Shown here: positions 52,222 to 62,050 of the stretch, piece by piece
How the letters are laid out: each line of letters begins with the position of its first letter
How positions within the stretch are numbered: the first letter of the stretch is position 1
DNA from: SAR324 cluster bacterium
Lineage (GTDB): Bacteria > SAR324 > XYD2-FULL-50-16
Direction: 5' to 3'
Length of the DNA stretch: 64,000 nt
Assembly (NCBI GenBank): GCA_028282885.1
Contig: JANQGX010000086.1
Location: 1 to 64,000 of the forward strand
The notes under the pieces: model-generated
What the model was told of the DNA's origin: nothing
What the model saw: the letters and a program-made list of their open reading frames with translations, nothing else
The model's database searches: none
Position numbers and translations under genes: made by a program

Positions 52222-55200
52222 CTAAATCATACCCTTCAGTTTTGCTAAGGAGTCTTCCAAAAGCTGTTTTTGAGGGGATGTTTTTTTGCAGGAAGCGAGG
52301 ACAAAGTTTGCCGTTTGAAAAACCAGTTTAATTTTGGGCTTTTTGGGTAAAGTTTCAACGCTCAGGTATTTGTCCAGTGTTTGTGTACGCTGGTATCCGT
52401 TATAATCGGTGTAGACCTTCCAGAGACCTGATTGATTGGCAAGATCGATTTTTGAGGCCCCATTGGATTCTACCCAGTATTGAACAACAGCATTCATTAG
52501 CTTTACCAGTTCCTGTCTGAGTCTGGATTGATCTTCGCTGATCACCAGGGAATTCTCCAGTTTTGATAGTGATTTATCTATTGATTTGAATTCCTTTAGC
52601 AATTCCGGTTTTTGATCCATTACTTCCGGCGTGATATCGTCCAGGATATTCACGAAGGAATTGATACGTTTTCGATTCCTGTTTAGTTCTGCCACCAGGT
52701 TAAAAAAGTGCCTTGAAACTGCAGATGAAATAGTCTGTTTCTTAGTTTGTGGTTCCGGGTTAACAATCAGAATATGGAAACACTCATCATCCATTTCAAA
52801 TGATGTTAGAAAAACATCACAAATCAGGTTATTGTTTGTTGTTCCTTTTTTCAGGTAACCGTGCAATTCCAAGCTAGAGCCAGGGTCGACCTCACCGGAT
52901 CCAATTCTGTCTTCAATCTTTGTTTTTAATCCGTTCTTTTCATCTGAGAAAAGCTGGCTTACCGGCAATCCCAACAATTCCGAAACGGTTAATCCCGAAA
53001 CCCCCTCAAAAGGCAAATTACAGCAGGTAACCTCTCCATTTTCATTGACAACCACCATGGCATCATCAACGCTATCCAACATCAGGGTCAGCCGACGCTG
53101 CACAGCTTTTAACTCCTGTTCGGTCTGCTTTCTTTGCTCAAGCTCACTTTTCAGCCGCAGATTTTCGGCAAGGGTTACGTAAGTTTCCTTGATAATGAGG
53201 TTGGAGTGAATTCTGGATATTAGCTCGTCTTTTGAAAAGGGTTTTGTCAGATAATCATTCGCTCCGGCTTCAAATCCCTTCACCAGATCTGAAGTGCGGT
53301 TTTTCGCAGTCACCATGATGATCGGGAGTTCAGATGATGAGAACCTCTTGCGCAGGAGTTGACAGACTTCATACCCGGTCATTTCGGGCATCATGATATC
53401 CAAAAGCACGAGATCAGGTAGATTTCCTGCATCAATGCGGTTCAGAGCATCTTTACCGCTGCTCGAAAATCCAAAGGAAATATTTTCCAACATCAGGAAA
53501 TTCGCGATTACATGTCGGTTAATCGCTTCGTCATCGACAATCAACACCTGCACATTCTCAGACTCACTGTTTTTTGATGTTTCATCAAGCTCCTGCAGAT
53601 ATACAACTTCATCGGGATCATGCTTAATCAAAGATTGCTGCTGAAGTATTTCATGGGGAGGTAAAGAGACCGTGGAATCCGGTTTGCCTTGTGCGACCGG
53701 CAATGTGAAGGTAAAAACCGATCCCTTGCCAACCGTCGATTTTACCCGAATTTGGCCTCCATGAAGCTCAACCAGTTGTTTTGCAATGCTAAGGCCCAAC
53801 CCGGTACCGCCTACTCCCTCTGTCATATGTGGGTCAACCTGTTGAAAGGATTTAAAAATATCATCCAATCGATCTTCCGGAATTCCAATCCCGCTGTCGA
53901 TGACACTCACTTCGACCGTCCCGTTTGCAGTTGAAGCGGAAACAGAAACTTTCCCATACCGGGTGAATTTGACAGCATTGCCCACCAGGTTAATCAGAAT
54001 TTGCTGCAGGCGATTTTCGTCCCCGAATACATAGGGTGTATCGCTAAGGATTTGATTTTCAATTTCAAGACTCTTCTCCAAGGCAGACGGGCCTAATACC
54101 CTTAGGACAACATCGGTGACTGACCGGATGTCAACCGGTTTACGGTCCAATCCCAAGTCCTCATTTTCGAGTCGCGAGAAATCCAAGATGTCGTTTACCA
54201 GTATGGACAGCCGTCTTGCAGATGATGATATAAGTGACAGATTCTGGTTGGTTTCAACGGAAAGCTCTTCAATTGCCCCGGCCATCAATGATTCTGTAAT
54301 CCCGATAATCCCTGTTAAAGGTGTTCGAAGTTCGTGGGAGGTATTGGCCAGGAATTCGTCTTTCAGCTTATCGAGCCTGGAGAGTTCGATATTCTTTCGC
54401 TCCAGCTCACCGGCTTTTTCCTCTAGGCTTTCGGCCAATTGCTCTTTGGCATCTGCCGTACTGGAAAAGAGATATGAGAGCAGAACCGCCTGAAACAATG
54501 CAAAGCAGAAGAATCCTGCGCTTAAGAGACTGACGGATTGAATTACATTCTCAATGATCAGATACTCGTTGAATGCGCTGATGATAAAAAAGCTGAAGCC
54601 GATTAACACATATCCGGCACCCTCCTTTTTTCTCAGCTTGGCCCGGATAAATACCGCAATTGTGTAAACTCCTGTGGAAAGGCAAACCATTATGTAGGGA
54701 ATGACCAAGTTGCTGTAAATCTCCGCAGATGTCGGCAGCGTAATCGCGATAAAAGTAACTCCCAGGACTTGGGAAAGCCGGATCAGTTTTGTGGAAAACT
54801 CGCCCGGCAAAAGAGAGGAGAAAAACATCAAAATAAAGGGTACAGAGGGATACAAAGACAATAGCTCGATTTTCAGCAACAGATCGTAGTCTATACCCGG
54901 GAAGATAAGGGCAAATACGTTCCCACTGGGATTGTTAAAGAGAAATACGAAACTCCACAGAAAACAGACGACACCGAAGTAAACCTTGGCTACATCTCTT
55001 CTTCTAAACAGAAATATCCCGCAATGGTACAAGCCGATTATAAATACTCCCCCGACCATCAGGAGATCAAGGATGAATTCCCGAATGTACTCATTGTAAA
55101 TGTCGGTTTCATTGCCGATAGAGATCTTCCTTTTCGGTATAAGCTTCACATCATGAAACCTCGAGACCTGAACCACAAATTCGTTGATTCCATCAACCGG

Positions 55201-55743
55201 CGTAAACGCAGTGATATGCAGAGACATGGCAGCTTTGGTGTGCTCCTTGTCAACTCCTACCTTCCCATTCCATTCAGACAATTCGCCATTGATCCAGATT
55301 CGGGATGCTGTGGGAATTCCCCTGGAGACTCTCAGTGTTTTTATAGAGTTATTTTTGTTAAACTTTACTAAAAGTCTGAACGTCGCATACCCTTTACCAT
55401 CAAGGGTTTCACCTCCAACTTCACTGCCTTCCCAATTACCGGGAAACCAAATATCCCCTGACTTTTGCGGCAAAACATTTTTGTTGAAATCCTCAGGAGT
55501 CAGTAATTGGTTCCAGTAGATCTCCCATTCTCCATCCAGTCTTGTTACTCCATCTTCTTCAAAATCCCATCCACTCAAATCCAGAAAGCCATTTTCAGCA
55601 GGCGTGTAGCTTTTGCCCGATTGACATCCGCCCAGAAACAGAAGAAGGATCAAAAGCAGACAGGCATTTTGAGACAAATATCGGAGAAGTCGAGTTGTGA
55701 TGTGCGAAAGAAGCGATAAATAGTTCATCTGAAAGTAGACCAT
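52222..55743 (-). CDS. 7TMR-DISM hybrid sensor histidine kinase with receiver and PAS domains
   Basis: 1173 residues. The signal segment ends in a lipobox-like L-G-G-C40. The extracytoplasmic DISMED2-like beta domain follows (about 50-210: L-D-G-E-W-E-I-Y-W-N, A-S-R-I-W-I-N-G), then seven membrane segments (about 222-428) and a coiled coil. HisKA has H470 in S-H-E-L-R-T-P-L-T-G. HATPase (about 565-685) has N-boxes and G-G-T-G-L-G-L-S. The receiver (about 732-855) has D782 in L-L-D-I-M-M-P-E-M, and a PAS domain follows (about 882-990). The last 180 residues are helical and unassigned. A receiver placed before a PAS domain at the tail is uncommon. No cognate response regulator is adjacent. Confidence 0.92.
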   Translation of the reverse strand: MVYFQMNYLSLLSHITTRLLRYLSQNACLLLILLLFLGGCQSGKSYTPAENGFLDLSGWDFEEDGVTRLDGEWEIYWNQLLTPEDFNKNVLPQKSGDIWFPGNWEGSEVGGETLDGKGYATFRLLVKFNKNNSIKTLRVSRGIPTASRIWINGELSEWNGKVGVDKEHTKAAMSLHITAFTPVDGINEFVVQVSRFHDVKLIPKRKISIGNETDIYNEYIREFILDLLMVGGVFIIGLYHCGIFLFRRRDVAKVYFGVVCFLWSFVFLFNNPSGNVFALIFPGIDYDLLLKIELLSLYPSVPFILMFFSSLLPGEFSTKLIRLSQVLGVTFIAITLPTSAEIYSNLVIPYIMVCLSTGVYTIAVFIRAKLRKKEGAGYVLIGFSFFIISAFNEYLIIENVIQSVSLLSAGFFCFALFQAVLLSYLFSSTADAKEQLAESLEEKAGELERKNIELSRLDKLKDEFLANTSHELRTPLTGIIGITESLMAGAIEELSVETNQNLSLISSSARRLSILVNDILDFSRLENEDLGLDRKPVDIRSVTDVVLRVLGPSALEKSLEIENQILSDTPYVFGDENRLQQILINLVGNAVKFTRYGKVSVSASTANGTVEVSVIDSGIGIPEDRLDDIFKSFQQVDPHMTEGVGGTGLGLSIAKQLVELHGGQIRVKSTVGKGSVFTFTLPVAQGKPDSTVSLPPHEILQQQSLIKHDPDEVVYLQELDETSKNSESENVQVLIVDDEAINRHVIANFLMLENISFGFSSSGKDALNRIDAGNLPDLVLLDIMMPEMTGYEVCQLLRKRFSSSELPIIMVTAKNRTSDLVKGFEAGANDYLTKPFSKDELISRIHSNLIIKETYVTLAENLRLKSELEQRKQTEQELKAVQRRLTLMLDSVDDAMVVVNENGEVTCCNLPFEGVSGLTVSELLGLPVSQLFSDEKNGLKTKIEDRIGSGEVDPGSSLELHGYLKKGTTNNNLICDVFLTSFEMDDECFHILIVNPEPQTKKQTISSAVSRHFFNLVAELNRNRKRINSFVNILDDITPEVMDQKPELLKEFKSIDKSLSKLENSLVISEDQSRLRQELVKLMNAVVQYWVESNGASKIDLANQSGLWKVYTDYNGYQRTQTLDKYLSVETLPKKPKIKLVFQTANFVLASCKKTSPQKQLLEDSLAKLKGMI

Positions 55744-55808
55744 TTTTCTTCACTCAATCTCAAATCAGTAGTTAGCGGGATCTGGGCTACAGGTGCTTTT
55801 ATTAATCA

Positions 55809-56774
55809 TTAAGGATAATGAGCTGGCAGTTCCAGCAGTTGGTCGGGATAGTCAGTCATGATGCCGTTGACACCGGCTTCCTTAAGCTGTTTCATTTGTC
55901 CCACATCGTTGACAGTCCAGACCTGAACCAATAATCGTTTGTCATTGGCTGCTTCGACAAACGCCGAATCGACTTCATAGAAGGTGGGTTTGTCACCGAT
56001 CAATTTCAAGTCCAGGCGTGGCATGACCTGTAAGGATTCGTATTGTGGAGTGATCAGGCTCGATAGTCCCACTTTTTCCGCAAGGACAAACCTCAATGCT
56101 TCACCGGGACCAGCCGAGGTCGCAACCTCAGGGCAGGTCTCGCGAAACCGGACTAAGACATTTCCATGAAATGAACCTATGATTAAATAGTCCTGTTTAT
56201 GAAATTTTTCAATCATGTGACAGAAGGGTGCAATGATATTCAGGTTTTTGGGTTTGATTTCGATTATCATCCGTTTGCCGGGAAATCGTCTAAAAACATC
56301 GCTCAAGGCGGGGATCTTCACACCTGTACCTCTCAAGGGAAACAGGCTCATGTCGTTGCCTAGCCCTTGGTAAATCGATGAATCCCTTTTGTTGTTGTAG
56401 TTCGGATCAGGAGAAAAGTAGTGGGCGGCATCAAATGTCTGCAGTTCATCAAAGGTATAATCCCTGACCGGCCCCGTTCCGTTGGTGGTTCGATCAAGGG
56501 TAGCATCGTGGATAATCACCAATTGACCGTCACGGCTCAAATGGATATCAAATTCCAGTACATCGACTCCCAACTCCTCGGATTTTTCAAATGCCATCAT
56601 GGTATTCTCCGGCGCAATCCCCCGGCCGCCACGATGGGCAATAACTTCAAATTCCAGTTTTGTATTGGCCGGTAGCAGTCTGGCCGGTTCTGAAAACCAG
56701 TAGCTGACGCCAGCCCAGATGACCAGGACTAAAAACAGAAGAAGAAAAACTCTCTTCAGGAAACGCTTGAACAT
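55809..56774 (-). CDS. membrane-anchored glycerophosphodiester phosphodiesterase
   Basis: 321 residues with an N-terminal membrane anchor (about 8-26) and a GDPD TIM-barrel outside the cytoplasm. Catalytic pair H48/R49 in I-A-H-R-G-G and H89 in V-I-I-H-D-A-T-L-D. Metal ligands are E74 and D76 in V-L-E-F-D-I-H-L-S-R-D-G, with E57 in P-E-N-T. A late Q-V-W-T-V-N-D block is typical. It cleaves glycerophosphodiesters to glycerol-3-phosphate and an alcohol. The G-P-V-R-D-Y-T-F-D-E-L motif is intact. It has its own short upstream region. Confidence 0.92.
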   Translation of the reverse strand: MFKRFLKRVFLLLFLVLVIWAGVSYWFSEPARLLPANTKLEFEVIAHRGGRGIAPENTMMAFEKSEELGVDVLEFDIHLSRDGQLVIIHDATLDRTTNGTGPVRDYTFDELQTFDAAHYFSPDPNYNNKRDSSIYQGLGNDMSLFPLRGTGVKIPALSDVFRRFPGKRMIIEIKPKNLNIIAPFCHMIEKFHKQDYLIIGSFHGNVLVRFRETCPEVATSAGPGEALRFVLAEKVGLSSLITPQYESLQVMPRLDLKLIGDKPTFYEVDSAFVEAANDKRLLVQVWTVNDVGQMKQLKEAGVNGIMTDYPDQLLELPAHYP

Positions 56775-57099
56775 TTCATGCCTTTCGAATCGGGTAATTG
56801 ATAATTATTAACCTGTTTCCGCACCCGGCATTCCGGAGAGAAGTTCCGGCTTCCAATCCGTTCAATATAAAACCGATCTTGCCACTATGGTGCTTATCAA
56901 TAATCGTTTACTTGCAGATTCTTAATAATAACCGAACGGTTGGTGAGTTGGGTAGGGGTAGATTCAGAGATAAGTTGCTGCTTTATTTTTCGGATGAAGT
57001 TTAGCGGGTTTTTGAACAGATTCGTCAGCCTGCTGCGGATTTGAACAGAGCTAACCCGCAGCAGACGACTTCCTGTTTTTCTGAATCCGTTAATTATTA
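56775..57099. other. intergenic with overlapping inverted repeats
   Basis: CTGCTGCGG (57030-57038) pairs with CCGCAGCAG (57056-57064). GCGGGTT (57004-57010) can pair instead with AACCCGC (57053-57059), which overlaps the same arm. Read leftward this follows the BcrB-like gene. No T-tract follows, so it is not a standard terminator. The mutually exclusive stems are described without a functional claim. Confidence 0.5.
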
Positions 57100-58344
57100 T
57101 CAGCGATTGGCATTGATCATCTCCATGAAAGCACCGATTCTCGTTTCAATTTGACTCTCAGCAAAACTGCGAGAGTCCACCATATCAGCTTCAATCACCA
57201 ACGTAGGAATATCACATCGTTTTTTGACAATTTCCAGGATATCATATTGACCCAGTGAGTAAGGCTTACAACTCCGGTTGGAATGCATGACCAAACCATC
57301 GGCGCTGTATTTATCCACCATCTTGACCACTTCTTCCGCCATGGCATCGACTCCGATATTGAGATAGATACGTGAGTATCCTTGCACCATGGAATCAAAA
57401 AAATTGTCCGGATCCAGGTATTTCAAGGAACCACACCAGGCTGAAGTATAGGTATCCGCAACCAGACAGGCTCCGTGACCGGCAAAGGTTTCCGAAAGCC
57501 ATTTGGTTCGGTACCAGACTGGAAGGTTGTCCCAGAGAAGCCGGACTTTTTCGTCGGGGACAGCGCTGATCCCCTCGGCAATTCGCTGTTTCATCTCTTC
57601 CAGGAGCTCTTTGTAGTACTCAACTGCTGTAGTCGTTCCCCTCAGGGTTACGATCAGAGCCAGATGAAAAAAGGCGTCAAAAGCACTCATAGGCGAAGGT
57701 TTGTTCATGGTTGTATCCAGCACCGCCTGCCAGAGATTCTGACCTTCCATGGAGACCTTACCCACCTCTTCCAGGTGGTCCATATCCATCTTTTTCCCGC
57801 AATGCTCTTCCAGGAATGCAACGTACTCTTCAAACTGTCGTTTCACATAGCGATGGGCCTCTTCCGTGAAATCCGTGTGACTGACAGGTGTGTCCAGGAT
57901 AAAGAGAGGGACATCAAGGTAGCGGGCCTGTACTTCATACCATTTGAGTACGGTGCCGCAAATGTTATTACAACAAACCAGCATATCCGGTTTGGGAAGA
58001 CCTCCGATTGGGCCTCCGTCTACAGTCACGCAGGAAATATCGGATCTGGCATAGGAACATAAATCCCTTGGATACCCCATCTCTTCCGCCTTTTCACAGA
58101 GATCCACACCCATTTTGGAAGCACCAATCATGGCTCCATGATTCTCGGGATAAACCGGAATCACATCCATGGCAATCAGGGGCTCCACAGGACCACCACT
58201 GGTTATCCAGGCCACCTTCTTCCCTGTCTGATCGGCGGTTTTGGCCTCTATATAGTAGTTGGTCATGATATCTTTCATTTTTTTGACACTTTTGATCTTT
58301 CTGCGTTCCTTTTCAGGATCTGTCATTTTGTCATTATTGCTCAT
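57100..58344 (-). CDS. 2-hydroxyacyl-CoA dehydratase / benzoyl-CoA reductase subunit, BcrB-like
   Basis: 414 residues of the HgdB/BcrB family: V-A-W-I-T-S-G-G-P-V-E, Y-P-E-N-H-G-A-M-I-G-A, C96 in D-L-C-S-Y-A-R and the cysteine group C124/C125/C129 in L-V-C-C-N-N-I-C-G. H-S-N-R-S-C-K-P-Y-S near residue 350 supplies another cluster cysteine. The Y-P-E-N-H motif is one I associate with BcrB-type subunits. Family enzymes carry 4Fe-4S clusters and need an ATP-dependent activase of the BcrD/HgdC type, not seen here. It is the second of two paired subunits, 70 bases after the BcrC-like gene. Confidence 0.88.
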   Translation of the reverse strand: MSNNDKMTDPEKERRKIKSVKKMKDIMTNYYIEAKTADQTGKKVAWITSGGPVEPLIAMDVIPVYPENHGAMIGASKMGVDLCEKAEEMGYPRDLCSYARSDISCVTVDGGPIGGLPKPDMLVCCNNICGTVLKWYEVQARYLDVPLFILDTPVSHTDFTEEAHRYVKRQFEEYVAFLEEHCGKKMDMDHLEEVGKVSMEGQNLWQAVLDTTMNKPSPMSAFDAFFHLALIVTLRGTTTAVEYYKELLEEMKQRIAEGISAVPDEKVRLLWDNLPVWYRTKWLSETFAGHGACLVADTYTSAWCGSLKYLDPDNFFDSMVQGYSRIYLNIGVDAMAEEVVKMVDKYSADGLVMHSNRSCKPYSLGQYDILEIVKKRCDIPTLVIEADMVDSRSFAESQIETRIGAFMEMINANR

Positions 58345-58412
58345 TTCATCTCCTCGGGTCTGATTTAAAGTCGGATGTTGATCAAAGGAATCTTATCGGA
58401 AACAGGCGGTTT

Positions 58413-59531
58413 TTAAAGCATTTCCATAAACGCCTGACATCGGGTTTCAAATTGTCCGCCGCTCAACAACTGCTCTTCCATTTCGTAGAGCAGGCAGGGA
58501 ATTCCGTTCTCTTCAAGCATCTCCTTTAAATATGGGTAGTCGAATCCATGGGGATCGCAAAATTTCAAAAAGATATAGAGCACACCATCCGCCCTGCTTT
58601 CCCTAGCAATTCGAACCAGATTCTCGCCACGGGTTCGAATGCCGGAGTGTTTTGCAGGGCAGACATTTCGATTGGAGTACCGGCGAGCAATCGCTTCCAG
58701 CAAGTCACCGTCCTCTGCAATGTTTCCTTCAAAAAACCGGCTACCTGTGCAAAGGTCATCCGTCACCACATAGGCACCTGATTTTTCTATAATTCCATAT
58801 ACATCCGGCATGTTACAAAGTCCTCCTGACAGGACAATCCGTTTACCCGGCTTGGTTTCAGCCGCTGTAACCTTCTCCAGATCATCGGCAATCTCTTTGA
58901 CAAGTTCGAGAAATCGGTAGCGATCCATCATCATTCCCGCTTTCACCAGGGAGTGCATATCCTCTCCCTTGATAACCCCAGGATTTTCGATCCTCAGACT
59001 GTACAATCTCTGCATCGTATTCCTGATCTGATTACAGGTGTCAATCGCTCCCCTTAAATCTTCTTCGGTAATAGCGGCACCTGTTTTCTCAGCCAGTTCA
59101 ACCTTAAATCGCCTAATGATATCAGCCATATAATCACGAGAGCTGTCTGTATCCAATTTAACAGGCATCACCAGATCCAGATGAAAACCGGTTCGATTGT
59201 TCATTCTCCAGATATCAGACAGTCGTTGAATGGAATCGCAGGTATGGGGAAAGACGGTTCCATCCAGGAACTCGAGCGCGCCGTTGAGCGAATCTTCCAT
59301 GGCCCCGCGTACAAGGCTACAAGCATAGGATTGAATGTGGGCATCAGCTTTTGCGATATCCGCTCCGGAACCAAACAGTCGATACCCCAGCGCGCCGGAT
59401 GCCAGAATGACCTCTTCCGGAGCATAACTACAGAAAGTGCCGATCACCGGTTTCCCGTTTTTGTCTCTCCACTCCCTGGCATAACCCGCGGGATCACTAA
59501 TCACATCATAAAACTCCCTGAATTTATCCAT
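58413..59531 (-). CDS. 2-hydroxyacyl-CoA dehydratase / benzoyl-CoA reductase subunit, BcrC-like
   Basis: 372 residues from the ATG at 59531, which follows AGGAGA. BcrC/BadD-like features: G-T-F-C34-S-Y-A-P-E-E, S-Y-A-C71-S and P-H-T-C98-D-S give three cluster cysteines. G-E-N-L-V-R-I and L-K-F-C-D-P-H-G-F-D-Y-P are typical of the C-terminal half. It pairs with the downstream BcrB-like protein as a heterodimer. Whether the substrate is an aromatic or a 2-hydroxyacyl thioester cannot be read from the sequence. Confidence 0.88.
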   Translation of the reverse strand: MDKFREFYDVISDPAGYAREWRDKNGKPVIGTFCSYAPEEVILASGALGYRLFGSGADIAKADAHIQSYACSLVRGAMEDSLNGALEFLDGTVFPHTCDSIQRLSDIWRMNNRTGFHLDLVMPVKLDTDSSRDYMADIIRRFKVELAEKTGAAITEEDLRGAIDTCNQIRNTMQRLYSLRIENPGVIKGEDMHSLVKAGMMMDRYRFLELVKEIADDLEKVTAAETKPGKRIVLSGGLCNMPDVYGIIEKSGAYVVTDDLCTGSRFFEGNIAEDGDLLEAIARRYSNRNVCPAKHSGIRTRGENLVRIARESRADGVLYIFLKFCDPHGFDYPYLKEMLEENGIPCLLYEMEEQLLSGGQFETRCQAFMEML

Positions 59532-59677
59532 GATTTCTCCTTGTTTATAGATGTTTGGGTTCCTTTCCAAATGAATCCGTTTTTAAAAACCGGTGAAACA
59601 GGTCTTTATTTTCCGACTGAAACCGAACCGGATTTCCCCGGGTTATGTCTCTCGATTATTAGACGATTTTCCCTTAT

Positions 59678-61141
59678 TCATTCCGTTATTAATACCCGCT
59701 GCATACCGGCCCATTCTGACAATTCATCATCCGGATCGCTGGCGGCCAGTATCTCATTGAGATGGAACAGTGCCTGATCACGCTCGCCCAGTTTGCGGTA
59801 TCCTTCCGCAAGAAAACGATGGATACGCAGATCAATCGCCGGGATGATCTCATAATCTATGGTTTTGAACAGCCAATCCGGATACTGAGTCCCTTCCAGT
59901 TTCCGCCGAGTCGTACTCCAGTTCAGCCGGTTGAGGATTTCGACTCCTGCCTTGTGCAGACCGATTGGTTCGGGAAGCATGATATATATAGCGCCGCAAA
60001 TGAAACTGGCAAAATCCATTGAAAAAACATGTCTCTCACTGGATTTTTCTATCCGCTTCAGATAGTGCAACATCTTCTTAGCATTAAACATGGGAGCTGA
60101 GAAGCCCCGGGCGTCATGTACCGAGAAACAGTAGGTCAGTGCCGCTATGGCATTGTTGAGAACATAGGCAGAAGGTTTGGACATATAGGTCTCTACCCTG
60201 TTCATCGCCTCCTTGACACGACCACCCAGTATGTCAGCCAAAATGCCGAAATTAACGATATCGTAGTCCGCTTTGCCACCTTTTTCCGGTTTTGCCGATT
60301 TTCTTAGATTATTGTAGTCACCCCGGCACAAGTAATAAAAACAACGAAGTTGCAGGTTCCTGGGCGGGGTTTTGGGAAGCTCTTTTCCCACAATTGGAAA
60401 GAAATTCAGGATGCTTAGCGCTTTGGGCAACCCATTGGTTTCCCTGATGATACCTTCACCCAAAGTATTCAGCCTTTTGTAGCGAAAGAGAACCATAAAC
60501 TCATTCAGCATCTCATCTGCTTCCGTCATCAACTTTATTGCGGTCTGGGCCGAGACATCGCCGATAATTTCCCGGGTGAAATAGCTGATGTCCTTTTTAA
60601 CTGCTTCATTGATCGCGTCACGATAGATACGAATGGTTTGCACGGAATGATCAAATCTGGCGCCTGCTTGATCCCGCTTGCGCATTATTTCTATGATCCG
60701 ACAGTCCGTTTCGCTATACTCCTTTCCATACCGACCGATTTGCGGATGGATCAATCCTTCGGCCTCCAGAAGATTGATCCGATCAATGGGAAAACCTGTG
60801 TGTTTCTCAATATTGGACTCCCTGACCATCTCCAGGTTGTCCGGAGCCTTATGGGCTTTCAAAATAGCTTTGCCCATCTCCAGATCCTCTTCCTGATGAT
60901 CTCCCGAGTCGATTATCCTCTTAATCACCTCCAGCGGTAAAAATTTTTCCTTTTGGAGTTTTTTAATCGTTTTGATGCGTTCAATACATGACTCATCGTA
61001 GTACGCCATGTTTTTGCTGGTCTTTACCGGCTTTGGCAGTAGTCCTTCATTGACATAATGTTTGATGGTTGGCGCCGATACCCCGGCTCTTTTAGCCATC
61101 TGGCCGATTCGGATCAAATTCGGTTCCTTCTTTTTCTTCAT
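59678..61141 (-). CDS. MerR-type regulator with two HTH domains and a long C-terminal sensory region
   Basis: 487 residues, far longer than standard MerR proteins (about 130). The first MerR domain spans about 9-75 (I-G-Q-M-A-K-R-A-G-V-S-A-P-T-I-K-H-Y-V). A second MerR-like domain follows at about 105-180 (N-I-E-K-H-T-G-F-P-I-D-R-I-N-L-L-E-A-E-G-L). The C-terminal 280 residues are helical with TPR-like periodicity and no recognised ligand domain. It lies upstream of the BcrC/BcrB-like genes on the same strand and is the likely local activator. The start follows a weak RBS. Confidence 0.85.
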   Translation of the reverse strand: MKKKKEPNLIRIGQMAKRAGVSAPTIKHYVNEGLLPKPVKTSKNMAYYDESCIERIKTIKKLQKEKFLPLEVIKRIIDSGDHQEEDLEMGKAILKAHKAPDNLEMVRESNIEKHTGFPIDRINLLEAEGLIHPQIGRYGKEYSETDCRIIEIMRKRDQAGARFDHSVQTIRIYRDAINEAVKKDISYFTREIIGDVSAQTAIKLMTEADEMLNEFMVLFRYKRLNTLGEGIIRETNGLPKALSILNFFPIVGKELPKTPPRNLQLRCFYYLCRGDYNNLRKSAKPEKGGKADYDIVNFGILADILGGRVKEAMNRVETYMSKPSAYVLNNAIAALTYCFSVHDARGFSAPMFNAKKMLHYLKRIEKSSERHVFSMDFASFICGAIYIMLPEPIGLHKAGVEILNRLNWSTTRRKLEGTQYPDWLFKTIDYEIIPAIDLRIHRFLAEGYRKLGERDQALFHLNEILAASDPDDELSEWAGMQRVLITE

Positions 61142-61729
61142 TCCTTACCCGGTGTCCGCGATTCAAGTTTTTATTACTTCCTGATTGTCATGCAGGCAAA
61201 TCAAAACGTAATACTTCTTACCATCAAATAAAAGGAAATTATCATCAACTTTTTGATTTTATGTCTGATTTTCAAAATCACATTGGTAAAGAATCCACAT
61301 CTGAAAGCGGCAAAGGCGATAATTGACCGCGTTTACTTATTTATCTTATCCGGCGAAGATTCCCATGAAATTCGCCTTTTCCTGACATCCCGTTTCGATG
61401 TTTTCTGTATGCTGTATTTTCACATAACTTGATCCCGGTTATTCCAGTGTGGTTCTTAGATTTATTAAGACAGGGTAAAGAATCGATGAGAATATTAATT
61501 CGCGCGGATCTAAAACAGGGATTTTATCGATATTGATTTGTTTCCATTTGCGCAAGCGGATACGTTTTAGGTAAGATCAGGAAAATAATAAATACCAAGG
61601 TGCTGACAGCGGCAGGTACGACATTGGATCAGGAAGCTCCAACATTAGTATCGTCTCAAAATCAGAACCTGAAAGGCTATTAAGGGACAACCGTTTAACG
61701 GCCCTTACAACAGATCAAAGGATAAAGGA
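61142..61729. other. intergenic, divergent regulatory region
   Basis: About 590 bases between the leftward MerR gene and the rightward zinc-ribbon gene. No gene, RNA or convincing operator was found. AAAGGA precedes the zinc-ribbon ATG. Confidence 0.5.
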
Positions 61730-62050
61730 ATGGAAGTTCACAGACAAACCTGTCAAATATGCGGATCCAGAAAACTGAGAAACATTCTTCTAAGAGAACC
61801 GAAGACAGCCGATAAGGTAATTGTACAGTGCACGGAATGTAAGGAGCTGGTTGCCCGTTACATCATCGCCAAAGGCGGCTACTATCACCATGCAAAGGGA
61901 TACGAGTCATACCTCAGGGGGCTGACCAGGGATGGTGATTTTATGAATGCCAGAATCATGGAGAATGAATACCTTGAGATCAAGGAATCCTGCGAAAAAG
62001 AGTTCGACACGGTTACCGGACATCTCAGCGAACAGGGCAAAGACGACTAG
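61730..62050 (+). CDS. small zinc-ribbon protein, copy 1
   Basis: 106 residues. Two cysteine pairs, C8-x2-C11 and C34-x2-C37, form a probable zinc ribbon, followed by the strongly conserved E-L-V-A-R-Y-I-I and G-G-Y-Y-H-H-x-K-G-Y-E-S-Y-L. The C-terminal tail is acidic. I know no function for this type. A second copy starting at 63815 matches in about 45 of the 62 residues visible, including all cysteines and the YYHH segment. The transporter gene lies between them, so the three may form one unit. Confidence 0.8.
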   Translation: MEVHRQTCQICGSRKLRNILLREPKTADKVIVQCTECKELVARYIIAKGGYYHHAKGYESYLRGLTRDGDFMNARIMENEYLEIKESCEKEFDTVTGHLSEQGKDD

